A stretch of DNA of 64,000 nucleotides from Martinezella rhizogenes (GCF_027460065.1 NZ_JAPYZZ010000001.1:314864-378863), one strand, 5' to 3'. Shown: positions 16,317-26,419, counted from the stretch's first letter. The notes: generated by a model not told the origin, from the sequence alone. Program-made: numbers and translations.

Positions 16317-17290
16317 TCGCTGACATCGTAGCGATAGGTGGTGGAGCAGAACTCGCAGGTGACCGCAATGGCGCCGTCTTCCTCGCTCGCCTTGATCTCC
16401 TCGGCGGTGAAGCCTGACAGTACACCCTTGATCTTGTCCCGCGAGCAGCTGCAGCGGTCGAAAATGGCCTGCGGATCATAGATGCGCACGCCGCTTTCGT
16501 GGAAAAGCCTGTAGAGCAGGCGCTCCACCGGCACCTGCGGATCGATCAGTTCATCCGTATCGATCGTGTTCAGCAGGGTTACGGCTTCGGTCCAGGCATC
16601 GTCCTCCTGCACCTCATGGCCGCCCTCATCACCATCGCCACCATGCAGGTCGCGCATGCGCAGCCGCTCAGGAGCCTGCGGCAGGAACTGCGCGATCAAG
16701 CCACCTGCACGCCAGCCGTGGCGCGGCTTGCCTTCGCCGTCGCGGTCGAAGAACTCGGCGACGCCGAGGCGCACGCGGGTTGGAAGCTGTTCCGACTGAC
16801 GGAAATAGACCCCGGCAATGTCTTCCAGCGAAGAGCCATCGAGCGGCACAATGCCCTGATAGGGCTGCATACCCGCGCCCTGATCGATGGTGAAGGCGAG
16901 AATACCCTTGCCCAGCAATTGCTCCGGCGATGTCGCACCGGCCGCAACCGCTTCCGCCAACCGCTCCTCATCAAAACGGGCGTAAGCGCGCATGCTGTCC
17001 GGCGCGGAGAAATCCGCGACCAGCAGGTCAACCGGGCCGTCGCCCTTGGTCTGGACGGTGAGCTTGCCGGAAAACTTGAGCGAGGTGCCGATCAGCGCTG
17101 TCAGGACCGTCGCTTCCGCCAGCAGGCGGGCAACCGCGGCGGGATAATCGTGCCGTTCGAGGATGGCGTTCAGCAGCGGCCCCACCTGCACGGCGCGGCC
17201 GCGCACATCCAGACCTTCGACCTGAAAAGGCACAACCTTGTCGTCGCCAGCAAAATCGAGATCGTCCAGTTCAACCGTTACATCTGCCAT
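16301..17290 (-). CDS. hslO: Redox-activated chaperone Hsp33
   Basis: 329 residues from ATG 17290, which has GGGAG eight bases upstream; the open frame runs further upstream but that part is not conserved-looking. Hsp33 is a cytosolic holdase activated by oxidation. The zinc-binding cysteines are intact: CSCS (RCSCSRDK) and CEFC near the C-terminus, spaced as CxC-x(about 30)-CxxC. N-terminal core motifs include ARLLAEATVLTALIGTSLKF, GIVPLDG and SLEDIAGVYFRQSEQLPT. A Gly/Asp-rich insert (HGGDGDEGGHEVQEDD) is typical of rhizobial versions. The gene lies after argF in the same direction, with 237 bp between. Confidence 0.95.
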   Translation of the reverse strand: MADVTVELDDLDFAGDDKVVPFQVEGLDVRGRAVQVGPLLNAILERHDYPAAVARLLAEATVLTALIGTSLKFSGKLTVQTKGDGPVDLLVADFSAPDSMRAYARFDEERLAEAVAAGATSPEQLLGKGILAFTIDQGAGMQPYQGIVPLDGSSLEDIAGVYFRQSEQLPTRVRLGVAEFFDRDGEGKPRHGWRAGGLIAQFLPQAPERLRMRDLHGGDGDEGGHEVQEDDAWTEAVTLLNTIDTDELIDPQVPVERLLYRLFHESGVRIYDPQAIFDRCSCSRDKIKGVLSGFTAEEIKASEEDGAIAVTCEFCSTTYRYDVSEFENA

Positions 17291-17527
17291 GTTGATACTC
17301 CCTGGCGCAGCCGTGGCGCCGCTACCGTCCAAAAGTCCGGCTTTCAAATGTGGTTTTTTGCTTGTCGCACAGAGACCCGGGAAGCGAAACCGCTTCCGGA
17401 GAAAAACGTGCAATTGTGATGATGGCCCGCCAGCAAGCCGACGAGCCTCTTCGAAGTCCCACAGATGGTAATCGATGCGTATAAGTTCAAGCACCCGGCC
17501 CGAAGACGATCAGGACGGGTGAATTCC

Positions 17528-18460
17528 TCAGATCACGCCCATGCACCACGCGATAACGGATTTCTGCGCGTGGAGACGGTTTTCCGCCTCATCGAAGACC
17601 ACCGATTGCGGGCCGTCGATCACGGCATCCGTCACTTCTTCACCGCGATGCGCCGGCAGGCAATGCATGAACAGCGCGTCCTTTTCCGCCTTGGCCATCA
17701 GGGCTTCATTGACCTGATAGGGCTGGAAGATGTTGTGGCCGCGCGCCTTGTGCTCCTGGTTCATGGAGACCCAGGTATCGGTGACGACGCAGTCCGCACC
17801 CTCAACCGCCTTGTCCGCATCGTGATACAGCGCGATCTCGCCGCCATTGTTGCGGGCCCAGTTCAGGAACTTGTCATGCGGCTCAGAACCCATCGGCACC
17901 GCCATCGTCATGCGATAACCGAAACGTGCCGAACCCTCTACGAAGGAGTGCAGCACGTTGTTGCCGTCACCCGTCCAGGCAATGGTCTTGCCTTTGACCG
18001 GGCCACGATGTTCCTCGAACGTCATGATGTCAGCCATGATCTGGCAGGGATGGGTATCATCCGTCAGGCCATTGATAACAGGCACCGTTGCGTGTTCAGC
18101 AAGCTCGAGCAGGCGCGAATGGTCCGTGGTGCGGATCATGATGGCGTCCACGTAACGCGACAGCACCTTGGCGGTATCGCCGATCGTTTCCGCGCGACCG
18201 AGCTGCATTTCAGTGCCGGACAGGAAAAGGGTCTCGCCGCCGAGCTGGCGCATGCCGACATCAAAGGAAACGCGGGTGCGGGTGGACGGCTTTTCGAAGA
18301 TCATCGCCAGCATCTTGCCGGCAAGCGGCTTGTCCGCCGTTCCGGCCTTCGTGGCGACCTTGCGCGCGCGCGCATCGTCAAGAATTGTCCGCAGGTCCTG
18401 CGGGCCAACGGCCGACAGGTCGAGAAAATGTTTAGGTGAAGCCATTTCAAACTGTCCCAT
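17528..18460 (-). CDS. argF: Ornithine carbamoyltransferase
   Basis: 310 residues. Makes citrulline from ornithine and carbamoyl phosphate. All signature motifs are intact: STRTR at 59-63 (carbamoyl phosphate), HPCQ at 137-140, and HCLPAHR at 266-272 (ornithine side). ATG 18460 has GGAGG nine bases upstream. The start is 41 bp past the argD stop on the same strand, so argD-argF form an operon for arginine synthesis. Contrast this with the degenerate paralogue at 47204. Confidence 0.97.
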   Translation of the reverse strand: MGQFEMASPKHFLDLSAVGPQDLRTILDDARARKVATKAGTADKPLAGKMLAMIFEKPSTRTRVSFDVGMRQLGGETLFLSGTEMQLGRAETIGDTAKVLSRYVDAIMIRTTDHSRLLELAEHATVPVINGLTDDTHPCQIMADIMTFEEHRGPVKGKTIAWTGDGNNVLHSFVEGSARFGYRMTMAVPMGSEPHDKFLNWARNNGGEIALYHDADKAVEGADCVVTDTWVSMNQEHKARGHNIFQPYQVNEALMAKAEKDALFMHCLPAHRGEEVTDAVIDGPQSVVFDEAENRLHAQKSVIAWCMGVI

Positions 18461-18501
18461 GCTCGCGAGCCTCCGGGAAGAGGCCCGCTTTTATTGTTTC
18501 C

Positions 18502-19701
18502 TCAGGCGATTTTTGCCTGCTTCGCGGTCAGGGATGCGGCTGCCGCTTCCACGCGTGCCAGCCCTTCGCGGGCCTCTTCCGCCGTGGTGACGAGCGGTGG
18601 CAGAAGGCGGATGACGTTGTCGCCAGCCGGTACGCCGAGCAGATGTTCCGCACGCATGGCCTGCAACAATTCTCCCGAGGGAACTCGGGCCTTGATGCCA
18701 AGCAGCAGGCCTTCGCCACGAATTTCCTCGATCACATCAGGATAACGATCCTTCAGCGAGGCAAGCCCCTGGCGGAAGACCAGCGCAACATCACGGACCT
18801 TTTCTAGAAAACCGTCCGCGAGAACAACCTCGAGCACGGCATTGCCGACCGCCATCGCCAGCGGATTGCCGCCATAGGTGGTGCCGTGCACGCCCGCCGT
18901 CATGCCGGAAGCGGCATCAGCCGTTGCAAGGCATGCGCCGAGCGGGAAACCGCCGCCGATACCCTTGGCAACTGCCATGATGTCAGGCGCAACACCCGTC
19001 TGTTCATAGGCAAACAGCTTGCCCGTGCGGCCAACGCCGGTCTGGACCTCATCGAAGATCAGCAGCATGCCATGCTCGTCGCAGAGCGACCGCAGCAGCT
19101 GCAGGAATTCCTTGCTCGGCGCGCGGATACCGCCCTCACCCTGAATGGGCTCGATCAGAAGCGCGGCCGTCTCGGGCGTGATGGCAGCCTTCAGCGCATC
19201 GACATCACCGAACGGCACCTGGTCAAAACCTTCGACCTTGGGACCGAAACCTTCGAGATATTTCTGCTGGCCACCGGCGGCAATCGTCGCGAGCGTCCGG
19301 CCGTGGAAAGCGCCTTCGAAGGTGACGATGCGGAACTTTTCCGGATGGCCCTTGGAATAATGGTAACGGCGCGCGGTCTTGATCGCACATTCCAGCGCTT
19401 CCGCACCGGAATTGGTGAAGAAGACCTTGTCCGCGAATGTCGCTTCCGTCAGTCGCTTTGCGAGTTTTTCCTGTCCGGGCACTTCATAGAGGTTGGAGAC
19501 GTGCCAGACCTTCTCGGCCTGAGTCTTGATCGCCTCCACGAGATGCGGGTGGGCATGGCCGAGCGAGTTGACGGCAACGCCGGCCGCAAAATCCAGATAT
19601 CGCTCGCCGCTTTCCGTGAACAGCCAGACGCCCTCGCCTCGCTCAAAGCGCAGGGGGGCTCTTGCAAACGTATCGAACAATGGCGCGGCGGCTTCGGCCA
19701 T
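18502..19701 (-). CDS. argD: Acetylornithine aminotransferase
   Basis: 399 residues of the class III PLP aminotransferases. PLP lysine K246 lies in [34 protein letters not shown] carries the PLP-ring Asp; [16 protein letters not shown] binds phosphate. It converts N-acetylglutamate semialdehyde to N-acetylornithine and may also act on succinyl-diaminopimelate. It is the first gene of the argD-argF operon. Its 83-nt upstream leader is preceded by an unexpected terminator-like hairpin at 19785-19802. Confidence 0.96.
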   Translation of the reverse strand: MAEAAAPLFDTFARAPLRFERGEGVWLFTESGERYLDFAAGVAVNSLGHAHPHLVEAIKTQAEKVWHVSNLYEVPGQEKLAKRLTEATFADKVFFTNSGAEALECAIKTARRYHYSKGHPEKFRIVTFEGAFHGRTLATIAAGGQQKYLEGFGPKVEGFDQVPFGDVDALKAAITPETAALLIEPIQGEGGIRAPSKEFLQLLRSLCDEHGMLLIFDEVQTGVGRTGKLFAYEQTGVAPDIMAVAKGIGGGFPLGACLATADAASGMTAGVHGTTYGGNPLAMAVGNAVLEVVLADGFLEKVRDVALVFRQGLASLKDRYPDVIEEIRGEGLLLGIKARVPSGELLQAMRAEHLLGVPAGDNVIRLLPPLVTTAEEAREGLARVEAAAASLTAKQAKIA

Positions 19702-19784
19702 GGCTGTATCACTCCTTGCGCGGATGCGCTGTCAGACAGTTGTCAATAGGCTCTGAGGGTTATCCCTCGCCTGAAAATCAAAAA

Positions 19785-19802
19785 TGCCGCCTTGCGGCGG
19801 CA
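19785..19802 (-). terminator. Rho-independent terminator in the argD leader (orphan)
   Basis: Read on the minus strand, TGCCGCC and GGCGGCA form a 7-bp GC-rich stem with a 4-base loop, directly followed by TTTTTGATTTT. No gene on the minus strand ends here: gcrA upstream is on the other strand. It therefore marks either an attenuator for argD or the 3' end of a small RNA starting near 19.8-20.0 kb. Confidence 0.65.
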
Positions 19803-19910
19803 CCGGCACTATTGTCAGTTCGCCTGCCGATGTCAACAAAAGTCCGCGTTTACCGGGCGTCTCAAGCATTAGTAGATGGAAGCGGGCGAGGCCCAAGGTG
19901 TTGCCTTTCA

Positions 19911-20015
19911 GACTCAACTCGCCAGCAAGTTGGGGAAAACCGGAAAATCGATTCCAGATGATTCCCCCGACTCTTGCCACGGAGTCAGGCTGGCACTAGG
20001 TTAATCGCTAATTAC
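19911..20015. promoter_or_regulatory. GANTC cluster and CtrA-like box in the gcrA promoter region
   Basis: The 431-bp argD-gcrA gap has GANTC (CcrM methylation) sites starting at 19911, 19950, 19960, 19969 and 19982, five within 76 bp, with further sites at 20094 and 20152. TTAATCGCTAATTAC at 20001-20015 fits the CtrA box TTAA-N7-TTAA with one mismatch. Both signals are known regulators of alphaproteobacterial cell-cycle genes. Confidence 0.6.
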
Positions 20016-20132
20016 TAGACTGCATTGCGGCGGAACTAGTCACCGAAAATCTGGCGGAAACCACGCTTGCGGCACGCCCGCGGGGCGGAGAGGGATTCTG
20101 CCGAAAATACACGCGAAAAGCGGAGAAGCGGC

Positions 20133-20666
20133 ATGAACTGGACAGACGAGCGAGTCGAGAAACTCAAGAAATTGTGGGCCGAGGGACTTAGCGCCAGCCA
20201 GATAGCAGCGCAACTTGGCGGTGTCAGCCGCAATGCCGTCATCGGCAAGGTCCACCGTCTCAATCTGCCGGGACGAGTCAAGGCTGGCGGTCCGGTCACT
20301 TCGGCGCGTTCCGCGCCCAAGCGCGCTGCCGCCCCTGCCCCACGCGCGGCGAATTTCGCAGGCCGTGTCGGCACGGCACCAGCCCGGGTCCTGACGCGTT
20401 CCAACGCGGCAACGGCTCTTCAGGAAGAGATCGGTATCGAGACTGCCGAAGTTCTCGATTACGTTCCTTCTAGAAACGTCGTCACCCCGATTTCCCGTCG
20501 CCTGACGCTGACGGAACTGACGGAGCGCACCTGCAAGTGGCCGGTCGGCGATCCCCTGAAAGACGATTTCCATTTCTGCGGTTGTGAAGCGCTGGAATCT
20601 TCGCCCTATTGCAAGTTCCATGCGAAGCTCGCCTACCAGCCGGTCAGCGAGCGCCGTAAGGCTTGA
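20133..20666 (+). CDS. gcrA: Cell-cycle transcriptional regulator GcrA
   Basis: 177 residues from ATG 20133, with a GGAG upstream. The N-terminal HTH is diagnostic: MNWTDERVEKLKKLWAEGLS, then SASQIAAQLGGVSRNAVIGKVHRL. After a variable Ala/Pro/Arg linker, the C-terminal domain has the family cysteines CKWP, FCGCEALESSPYCKFH. In Caulobacter GcrA joins sigma-70 holoenzyme and acts on promoters with methylated GANTC. A strong terminator follows. The upstream GANTC cluster suggests the gene itself is methylation-controlled. Confidence 0.96.
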   Translation: MNWTDERVEKLKKLWAEGLSASQIAAQLGGVSRNAVIGKVHRLNLPGRVKAGGPVTSARSAPKRAAAPAPRAANFAGRVGTAPARVLTRSNAATALQEEIGIETAEVLDYVPSRNVVTPISRRLTLTELTERTCKWPVGDPLKDDFHFCGCEALESSPYCKFHAKLAYQPVSERRKA

Positions 20667-20698
20667 GTGTTGCGGCACGCATTTGACACTCAAAAACT

Positions 20699-20724
20699 AC
20701 GGGCCTTCGGGCCCGTTTTTTTTG
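20699..20724 (+). terminator. Terminator of gcrA
   Basis: ACGGGCC (20699-20705) and GGCCCGT (20710-20716) with a TTCG tetraloop, followed by eight T. A textbook rho-independent terminator 33 bp past the gcrA stop. Confidence 0.92.
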
Positions 20725-20877
20725 TGACAAAACGTAGCGCGCTTCCCGGTCAGCGACAGCAGAGCGTCAAGGCTTTCCTCATCGCCGTCGGGTTTCACCC
20801 GGCAATCCGGATTTCTGCGAGCCATCGGCACCTTGGCAAAGTGACGACGCTGTCGTCTTTGCGGAAGATTCAAAATG

Positions 20878-20911
20878 AAAAGGCCCGACACCATTCCGGT
20901 TTCGGGCCTTT
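20878..20911 (-). terminator. Terminator downstream of phoB
   Basis: AAAGGCCCGA and TCGGGCCTTT form a 10-bp stem around a 13-base loop, about 50 bp after the phoB stop on the minus strand. On that strand it ends in TTT and a further mixed A/T stretch. It likely ends the pst-phoU-phoB transcript. The rest of the gap between gcrA and phoB holds nothing I recognise. Confidence 0.7.
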
Positions 20912-20959
20912 CGATTTTGGAGAATATCGCGCTGAGGGGAACTGTCAGTTCGGTTCCGC

Positions 20960-21643
20960 TCAGGCTTCCATCGAATATCCGGCACCACGTACGGTGCGGA
21001 TGACATCCTGCATATGGGAGAAATTCAGCGCCTTGCGCAGGCGTCCGACATGCACGTCGACAGTGCGCTCGTCGACATAGATATCATGGCCCCAGACACC
21101 ATCCAGCAATTGCGAACGGGAGAACACCCGGCCCGGAGAGGTCATCAGGAACTCCAGCAGGCGGAATTCCGTTGGCCCGAGGCGCACTTCGCGGCTTTTG
21201 CGGTGAACGCGATGGGTCTCGCGATCCAGTTCGATATCACCGCATTTCAGCACCGAAGACAGAACCTCGGGACGGGCCCGGCGCAGCATGGCCTTGACGC
21301 GGGCCATGAGTTCCGGTGTCGAGAACGGCTTGACGACATAATCGTCGGCGCCGGTGGCCAGGCCACGAACGCGCTCGCTCTCTTCGCCACGCGCCGTCAG
21401 CATGATGATGGGCAGGCGTTCGGTTTCCGGCCGCATTCTGAGCCTCCGGCACAGTTCGATGCCGGAAACGCCAGGCAGCATCCAGTCCAGGATGAGAAGA
21501 TCCGGAATACGCTCCTGCAGCCTGATTTCCGCCTCGTCGCCACGAGGGATCGTGTCGACGTCGTATCCCTCAGCCTCGAGATTGTAACGAAGCAGGACGC
21601 TTAGAGCTTCCTCATCTTCCACAACTGCAATCTTGGGCACCAT
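20960..21643 (-). CDS. phoB: Phosphate regulon response regulator PhoB
   Basis: 227 residues, OmpR class. Receiver domain 1-120 with E9/D10/E11, phosphoacceptor D53 in LLILDWMLPGVSG and K105 in DYVVKPFS. The DNA-binding winged helix (about 128-225) includes LGPTEFRLLEFLMTSPGRVFSRSQLLDGVWG and RTVDVHVGRLRKAL, ending VRTVRGAGYSME. It is last in the pstC-pstA-pstB-phoU-phoB run, 30 bp after phoU. Candidate Pho boxes stand before pstS and phoR. Binding to CTGTCAT-type repeats is known for the family. Confidence 0.97.
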   Translation of the reverse strand: MVPKIAVVEDEEALSVLLRYNLEAEGYDVDTIPRGDEAEIRLQERIPDLLILDWMLPGVSGIELCRRLRMRPETERLPIIMLTARGEESERVRGLATGADDYVVKPFSTPELMARVKAMLRRARPEVLSSVLKCGDIELDRETHRVHRKSREVRLGPTEFRLLEFLMTSPGRVFSRSQLLDGVWGHDIYVDERTVDVHVGRLRKALNFSHMQDVIRTVRGAGYSMEA

Positions 21644-21673
21644 ATGCTAACTCCGCAAGCCTCTGCTTGTCTG

Positions 21674-22399
21674 TTACTCGGTCACCGAACCGAGCGTGTT
21701 GGAACTGTCGTCCTTCGGACGCTCGCCCTCCGGCTGGCTGCCGGTGGTCATGTAGTAGATCGTCTCGGCGATATTGGTGGCGTGGTCGCCGATACGCTCG
21801 ATGTTCTTGGCGCAGAACAGAAGATGCGTGCAGGTGGTGATATTGCGCGGATCTTCCATCATGTAGGTCAGAAGCTCACGGAAGAGCGACGTATACATGG
21901 CGTCGATTTCCTCGTCGCGCTCGCGGATGGCATTGGCCTTCTCGGCGGAACGGGTGGAATAGACGTCAAGCACTTCCTTGAGCTGCACCAGCGCCAGTTC
22001 CGACAGGTGCTCGATGCCACGGGCGAGCTTGCGCGGCACGCCGGTTCCGGCAACCGCGATGACGCGCTTGGCGGTGTTCTTGCCGAGATCGCCGACGCGC
22101 TCGAGGTCGGCGGCAATGCGCAGCGTGCCGATGATCTCGCGAAGGTCAGCAGCCATCGGCTGGCGTCTGGCGATAGTGACGATGGCCTTGTCGCCGATTT
22201 CGCGTTCAGCGTGGTCAAGAATGGTATCGTCCGAAATGACTTTCTGCGCGAGCGCAGCATCGGAATTCACGAGCGCACGCACGGCGTCGCCACACATCTG
22301 CTCGGCAAGACCGCCCATTTCGGCGATGCGGCGCGTCAGAAACTTGAGTTCATCATCATAGGCGGAAAGAATATGCGAATGGGTCGTTGTCTGTGTCAT
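21674..22399 (-). CDS. phoU: Phosphate transport regulator PhoU
   Basis: 241 residues, helical. The two PhoU helical repeats are evident: LKFLTRRIAEMGGLAEQM...ALV and ELALVQLKEVLDVYSTRSAE, with metal-site motifs EREIGDKAI and RIGDHATNIAE. PhoU links the Pst transporter to the PhoR kinase, keeping the regulon off in high phosphate. Position between pstB and phoB is the standard order. The C-terminal tail (GERPKDDSSNTLGSVTE) is acidic and probably disordered. Gap to pstB is about 96 bp. Confidence 0.96.
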   Translation of the reverse strand: MTQTTTHSHILSAYDDELKFLTRRIAEMGGLAEQMCGDAVRALVNSDAALAQKVISDDTILDHAEREIGDKAIVTIARRQPMAADLREIIGTLRIAADLERVGDLGKNTAKRVIAVAGTGVPRKLARGIEHLSELALVQLKEVLDVYSTRSAEKANAIRERDEEIDAMYTSLFRELLTYMMEDPRNITTCTHLLFCAKNIERIGDHATNIAETIYYMTTGSQPEGERPKDDSSNTLGSVTE

Positions 22400-22495
22400 G
22401 GTCTAGTCCTCCGGCTTGGCCCGCATGCGCGTGCCCGGAAGCGGGCACGGCAGAGGCACCAGTCTTGTTCGGTTTCGAGAAAGCGCCGGCCAGGA

Positions 22496-23311
<816 letters not shown>

Positions 23312-23325
23312 TGCTCAATCTCCCT

Positions 23326-24648
23326 CTACCAGCGCCGTTCGAAGCGGCGACGCAACAGGATTGCGCCAACATTCATGACGATGAGGAACAGAAGCAGGAT
23401 GATGATAGCGCCAGATGTCCTTTCGACAAAGGCGCGCTCGGCTTCGTTCGCCCACATGTAAATCTGCACCGGCAGGGCCGTGGACGGATCCATCGGCGTT
23501 GTCGGGTAATTCGCAACGAATGCCACCATGCCGATCAGGAGCAGCGGCGCCGTTTCACCCAGCGCGTGGGCGAGACCGATGATGGTACCCGTCAGGATGC
23601 CGGGCATGGCGAGCGGCAGCACGTGGTGGAAGATCGTCTGCATCTTGGAAGCCCCGAGCCCAAGGGCTGCGGCGCGGATCGACGGAGGCACGGCTTTCAG
23701 GGCAGCACGCGTCGCGATGATGATCGTCGGCAGGGTCATCAACGTCAGGACGAGACCGCCGACCAGCGAGGCCGAGCGCGGAAAGCCCATGAAGTTGATG
23801 AAGACCGAAAGGCCGAGCAGACCATAAACAATCGAGGGAACGGCCGCGAGATTGTTGATGTTCACCTCGATGAGATCCGTCAGGCGGTTCTTCGGGGCGA
23901 ATTCCTCAAGATAGATCGAGGCCGCGACCCCGATCGGCAAAGACAGCACCAACACGATCAACATCATGTAGAAGGAGCCGATCAGCGCCACGCCGACACC
24001 CGCCGCTTCCGGACGGCTTGAAGCGCCGTTGATGAAGATGCCGGTGTTGAAATGTTTGCCGAGCTGCCCGCTTTCGGCGAGCTGGTTCATCCAGTCGAGC
24101 TGCTGGTTCGAGATACGGCGATTGGCTTCATCAGCCGTCAGATCGACCTGACCCTTGAAGGCACTGTCGACATCACCCGATGCCAGAAGCGTGACGGTGC
24201 GCGTGGAACCGATGACGGCAGGATCGGCGACCACGATATCGCGAAGCTGCGTGCGCACGCTGTCGGAGATCAGCAGGTTGACGGCACGAAGGCCGGCACG
24301 GTCCGTCGGCGCAATGCCGAGAACCTTGGCGACCGCATCGCGGGCAACGACGGGATAATTGGCCGTCATCAGCTTCGCCGGGTTCGTGGCGCGCTCATTC
24401 TTCGGATCGATGATCTGCTCGGAAAACTCGACCGGAACCGTGATCATCGTCTGCTGAAAAGCGGTGTAACCCTTGGAAACAACCGAAAAAAGCAGCAGGA
24501 AGAGGAAGAGGAGGCCGAAGGAAATCGCTGCCATTCCGTAGGCACGGAAGCGACGCTCAGCGGCATAGCGGCGCTTGATGCCGATATCACGGCGCGTGGC
24601 CTTGTTTACGGCGCTACCGCCGGCTGCGGGAGAGACGATGTCGGTCAT
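23326..24648 (-). CDS. pstA: Phosphate ABC transporter permease PstA, long form
   Basis: 440 residues, much longer than E. coli PstA (about 296). The extra N-terminal part (after one membrane segment near 37-60) is a periplasmic region of about 130 residues, as in PstA proteins with a DUF3333 domain. The permease core (about 220-435) has the EAA-type loop in ALKAVPPSIRAAALGLGASKMQTIFHHVLPLAMPGILTG. The start overlaps the pstC stop by four bases (ATGA), indicating coupled translation. Confidence 0.95.
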   Translation of the reverse strand: MTDIVSPAAGGSAVNKATRRDIGIKRRYAAERRFRAYGMAAISFGLLFLFLLLFSVVSKGYTAFQQTMITVPVEFSEQIIDPKNERATNPAKLMTANYPVVARDAVAKVLGIAPTDRAGLRAVNLLISDSVRTQLRDIVVADPAVIGSTRTVTLLASGDVDSAFKGQVDLTADEANRRISNQQLDWMNQLAESGQLGKHFNTGIFINGASSRPEAAGVGVALIGSFYMMLIVLVLSLPIGVAASIYLEEFAPKNRLTDLIEVNINNLAAVPSIVYGLLGLSVFINFMGFPRSASLVGGLVLTLMTLPTIIIATRAALKAVPPSIRAAALGLGASKMQTIFHHVLPLAMPGILTGTIIGLAHALGETAPLLLIGMVAFVANYPTTPMDPSTALPVQIYMWANEAERAFVERTSGAIIILLLFLIVMNVGAILLRRRFERRW

Positions 24649-26129
24649 TCATATTGCTCCCGGTATTTGCGCACAATGTATAGCGCGTAGATATTCAGGC
24701 AAAGCGTGATGGCGAAAAGCGTGATGCCGAGCGCGAAGGCGACCAGCGTCTGCGGCGAGGTGAATTCAAGGTCACCGGTCAGCTGGCTGACGATCTTCAC
24801 CGTCACCGTGGTCATGGGCTCGAAAGGATTGAGCTGCAGGCGGGCGGCAACGCCGGCCGCCAGAACCACGATCATGGTTTCGCCGATGGCGCGCGAGGCC
24901 GTCATCAGCACGGCACCGACGATGCCGGGAAGAGCGGCGGGAACGATGACTTTCTTGATGGTTTCGGACCGTGTGGCGCCGAGACCGAGCGAACCGTCAC
25001 GCAGCGAACGCGGAACGGCAGTGATGATGTCATCCGACAGCGACGAGACATAGGGGATCAGCATGATGCCCATGACGAAGCCGGCGGTGATGACGCTCTG
25101 TGCCTGGATGAAATTGGCGTAATTGCCCGTCGCCAGACCGTTGATCTGCGTGGAAATGTCTCTGAGGAAAGGACCGACCGTCGTCAGCGCGAAGAAGCCG
25201 TAGACGATGGTGGGGATGCCCGCGAGCACCTCGAGCAGCGGCTTTACCACGGAGCGAAGGCGCGGCGTTGCATATTCCGACATGTAGATCGCCGAAAACA
25301 GACCCACGGGAACCGCAACCAGCATCGCAACGAAGCCGATATAGAGCGTGCCGGCGAGCAGCGGGATCAGGCCGAACTGGCCGGAGGAGTCCGTCGCACC
25401 GGCTGCGGCAAAACGCGGATCCCACACGGTTCCGAAGAAGAACTGGTGCGCCGGCACCATGGTGAAGAACTGGATCGCCTCTGTCAGCATCGACAGGACG
25501 ATGCCGATGGTCGTGAGGATGGCGATGGACGAGGCGATGAGCAGCGCCGCGAGAATGACCTTTTCGACCTGGTTGCGCGCCCGGAAACGCGGGGCGATCG
25601 CCCGCAGCGCATAAGCGGCACCGCCGAGCGCGACCAGCAGCACCGTCGCGATCATCGCGATACGGCTGGTGGAGGTCATGGCGTTCAGCGTCTGGGCGGC
25701 ATCGACCATGAAACGCTCGGGATCACCGGCGATCGCGACACCCTTCGATGCCAGCAGCGGCCGGACCGAAGCCGTGTCCGCCTGAACCTGCGCGGTTTCC
25801 TCCGCCGTCAGCCGCTGAAGGCCACGGGCGATAGAGGTCACCATGCCATAGGTAAGGCTCTGCTGTGCCTCGGATTGCGCACGGACATTCTCCGGGAAAT
25901 CGCCGCGCACCGCCGAGGTGACGAGCAACGGGCTTATCACCAGCCAGGCACAAAGAATGAAGGCCGCGGGCAAAACCGCCCAGACGACCGCGTAAGAGCC
26001 GTGATAGCCGGCACGGGAATGCATGCTGGAGGGGCGACCACCAGACAGGACAACAGCGCGGCGGCTGCCGAGCAGATAACTGCCGATGCCGATGAGCGCC
26101 AGTATCAGCAAAAGGATCGATGTGTTCAT
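24645..26129 (-). CDS. pstC: Phosphate ABC transporter permease PstC, long form
   Basis: 494 residues from ATG 26129, preceded by GAGGGA; the frame extends ten codons further without a good site. Like PstA it is longer than the E. coli protein: two N-terminal membrane segments surround a periplasmic stretch (about 75-150). The core contains EYATPRLRSVVKPLLEVLAGIPTIVYGFFAL and the EAA loop PRSLRDGSLGLGATRSETIKKVIVPAALPG. It is separated from pstS by 288 bp that hold a strong hairpin and short repeats. Confidence 0.95.
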   Translation of the reverse strand: MNTSILLLILALIGIGSYLLGSRRAVVLSGGRPSSMHSRAGYHGSYAVVWAVLPAAFILCAWLVISPLLVTSAVRGDFPENVRAQSEAQQSLTYGMVTSIARGLQRLTAEETAQVQADTASVRPLLASKGVAIAGDPERFMVDAAQTLNAMTSTSRIAMIATVLLVALGGAAYALRAIAPRFRARNQVEKVILAALLIASSIAILTTIGIVLSMLTEAIQFFTMVPAHQFFFGTVWDPRFAAAGATDSSGQFGLIPLLAGTLYIGFVAMLVAVPVGLFSAIYMSEYATPRLRSVVKPLLEVLAGIPTIVYGFFALTTVGPFLRDISTQINGLATGNYANFIQAQSVITAGFVMGIMLIPYVSSLSDDIITAVPRSLRDGSLGLGATRSETIKKVIVPAALPGIVGAVLMTASRAIGETMIVVLAAGVAARLQLNPFEPMTTVTVKIVSQLTGDLEFTSPQTLVAFALGITLFAITLCLNIYALYIVRKYREQYE

Positions 26130-26337
26130 TAGAGTTCCCTCGGCGTGCCTCAAGAGCACGGTGCGATATCGGGCAAATCAAAAAGTCATCAAAACGAGAC
26201 CGCTGGACCATCCGGAGATGCTTGCCGCCTGACTGTAATAAAGTCTGGCAAGCGTCAAGGTTGATACATCCTATCCATCTGTAATTCATCAATAATCATG
26301 TGGATGGCGATGGATGGGAAGTGTCAACCGGAGCCAA

Positions 26338-26384
26338 TCACCGAGACGAATGGCACCGAGACGGAATGTCACCGAAGCGGAACG
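26338..26384. repeat. Three imperfect 15-16-bp tandem repeats between pstS and pstC
   Basis: TCACCGAGACGAATG (26338), GCACCGAGACGGAATG (26353) and TCACCGAAGCGGAACG (26369) follow one another directly and abut the hairpin at 26384. They lie in the untranslated region between pstS and pstC. Nothing else in the 288-bp gap is recognisable as a gene. Confidence 0.75.
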
Positions 26385-26419
26385 AGGGGTGCGGCAGGCC
26401 GCACCCCTCTTTCTTTTTT
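26384..26419 (+). terminator. Strong hairpin in the pstS-pstC gap, T-run on the plus strand
   Basis: GAGGGGTGCGGC (26384-26395) pairs perfectly with GCCGCACCCCTC (26398-26409), followed on the plus strand by TTTCTTTTTT that runs into the pstS stop. On the minus strand, the direction of pst transcription, no T-run follows. It could protect the pstS mRNA 3' end, and it could terminate plus-strand (antisense or small RNA) transcripts. Confidence 0.7.

Noticed and set aside
19732-19980. 82-codon minus-strand frame upstream of argD
   Set aside because: It starts with GTG without a ribosome site and reads through a rho-independent terminator; treated as leader DNA.
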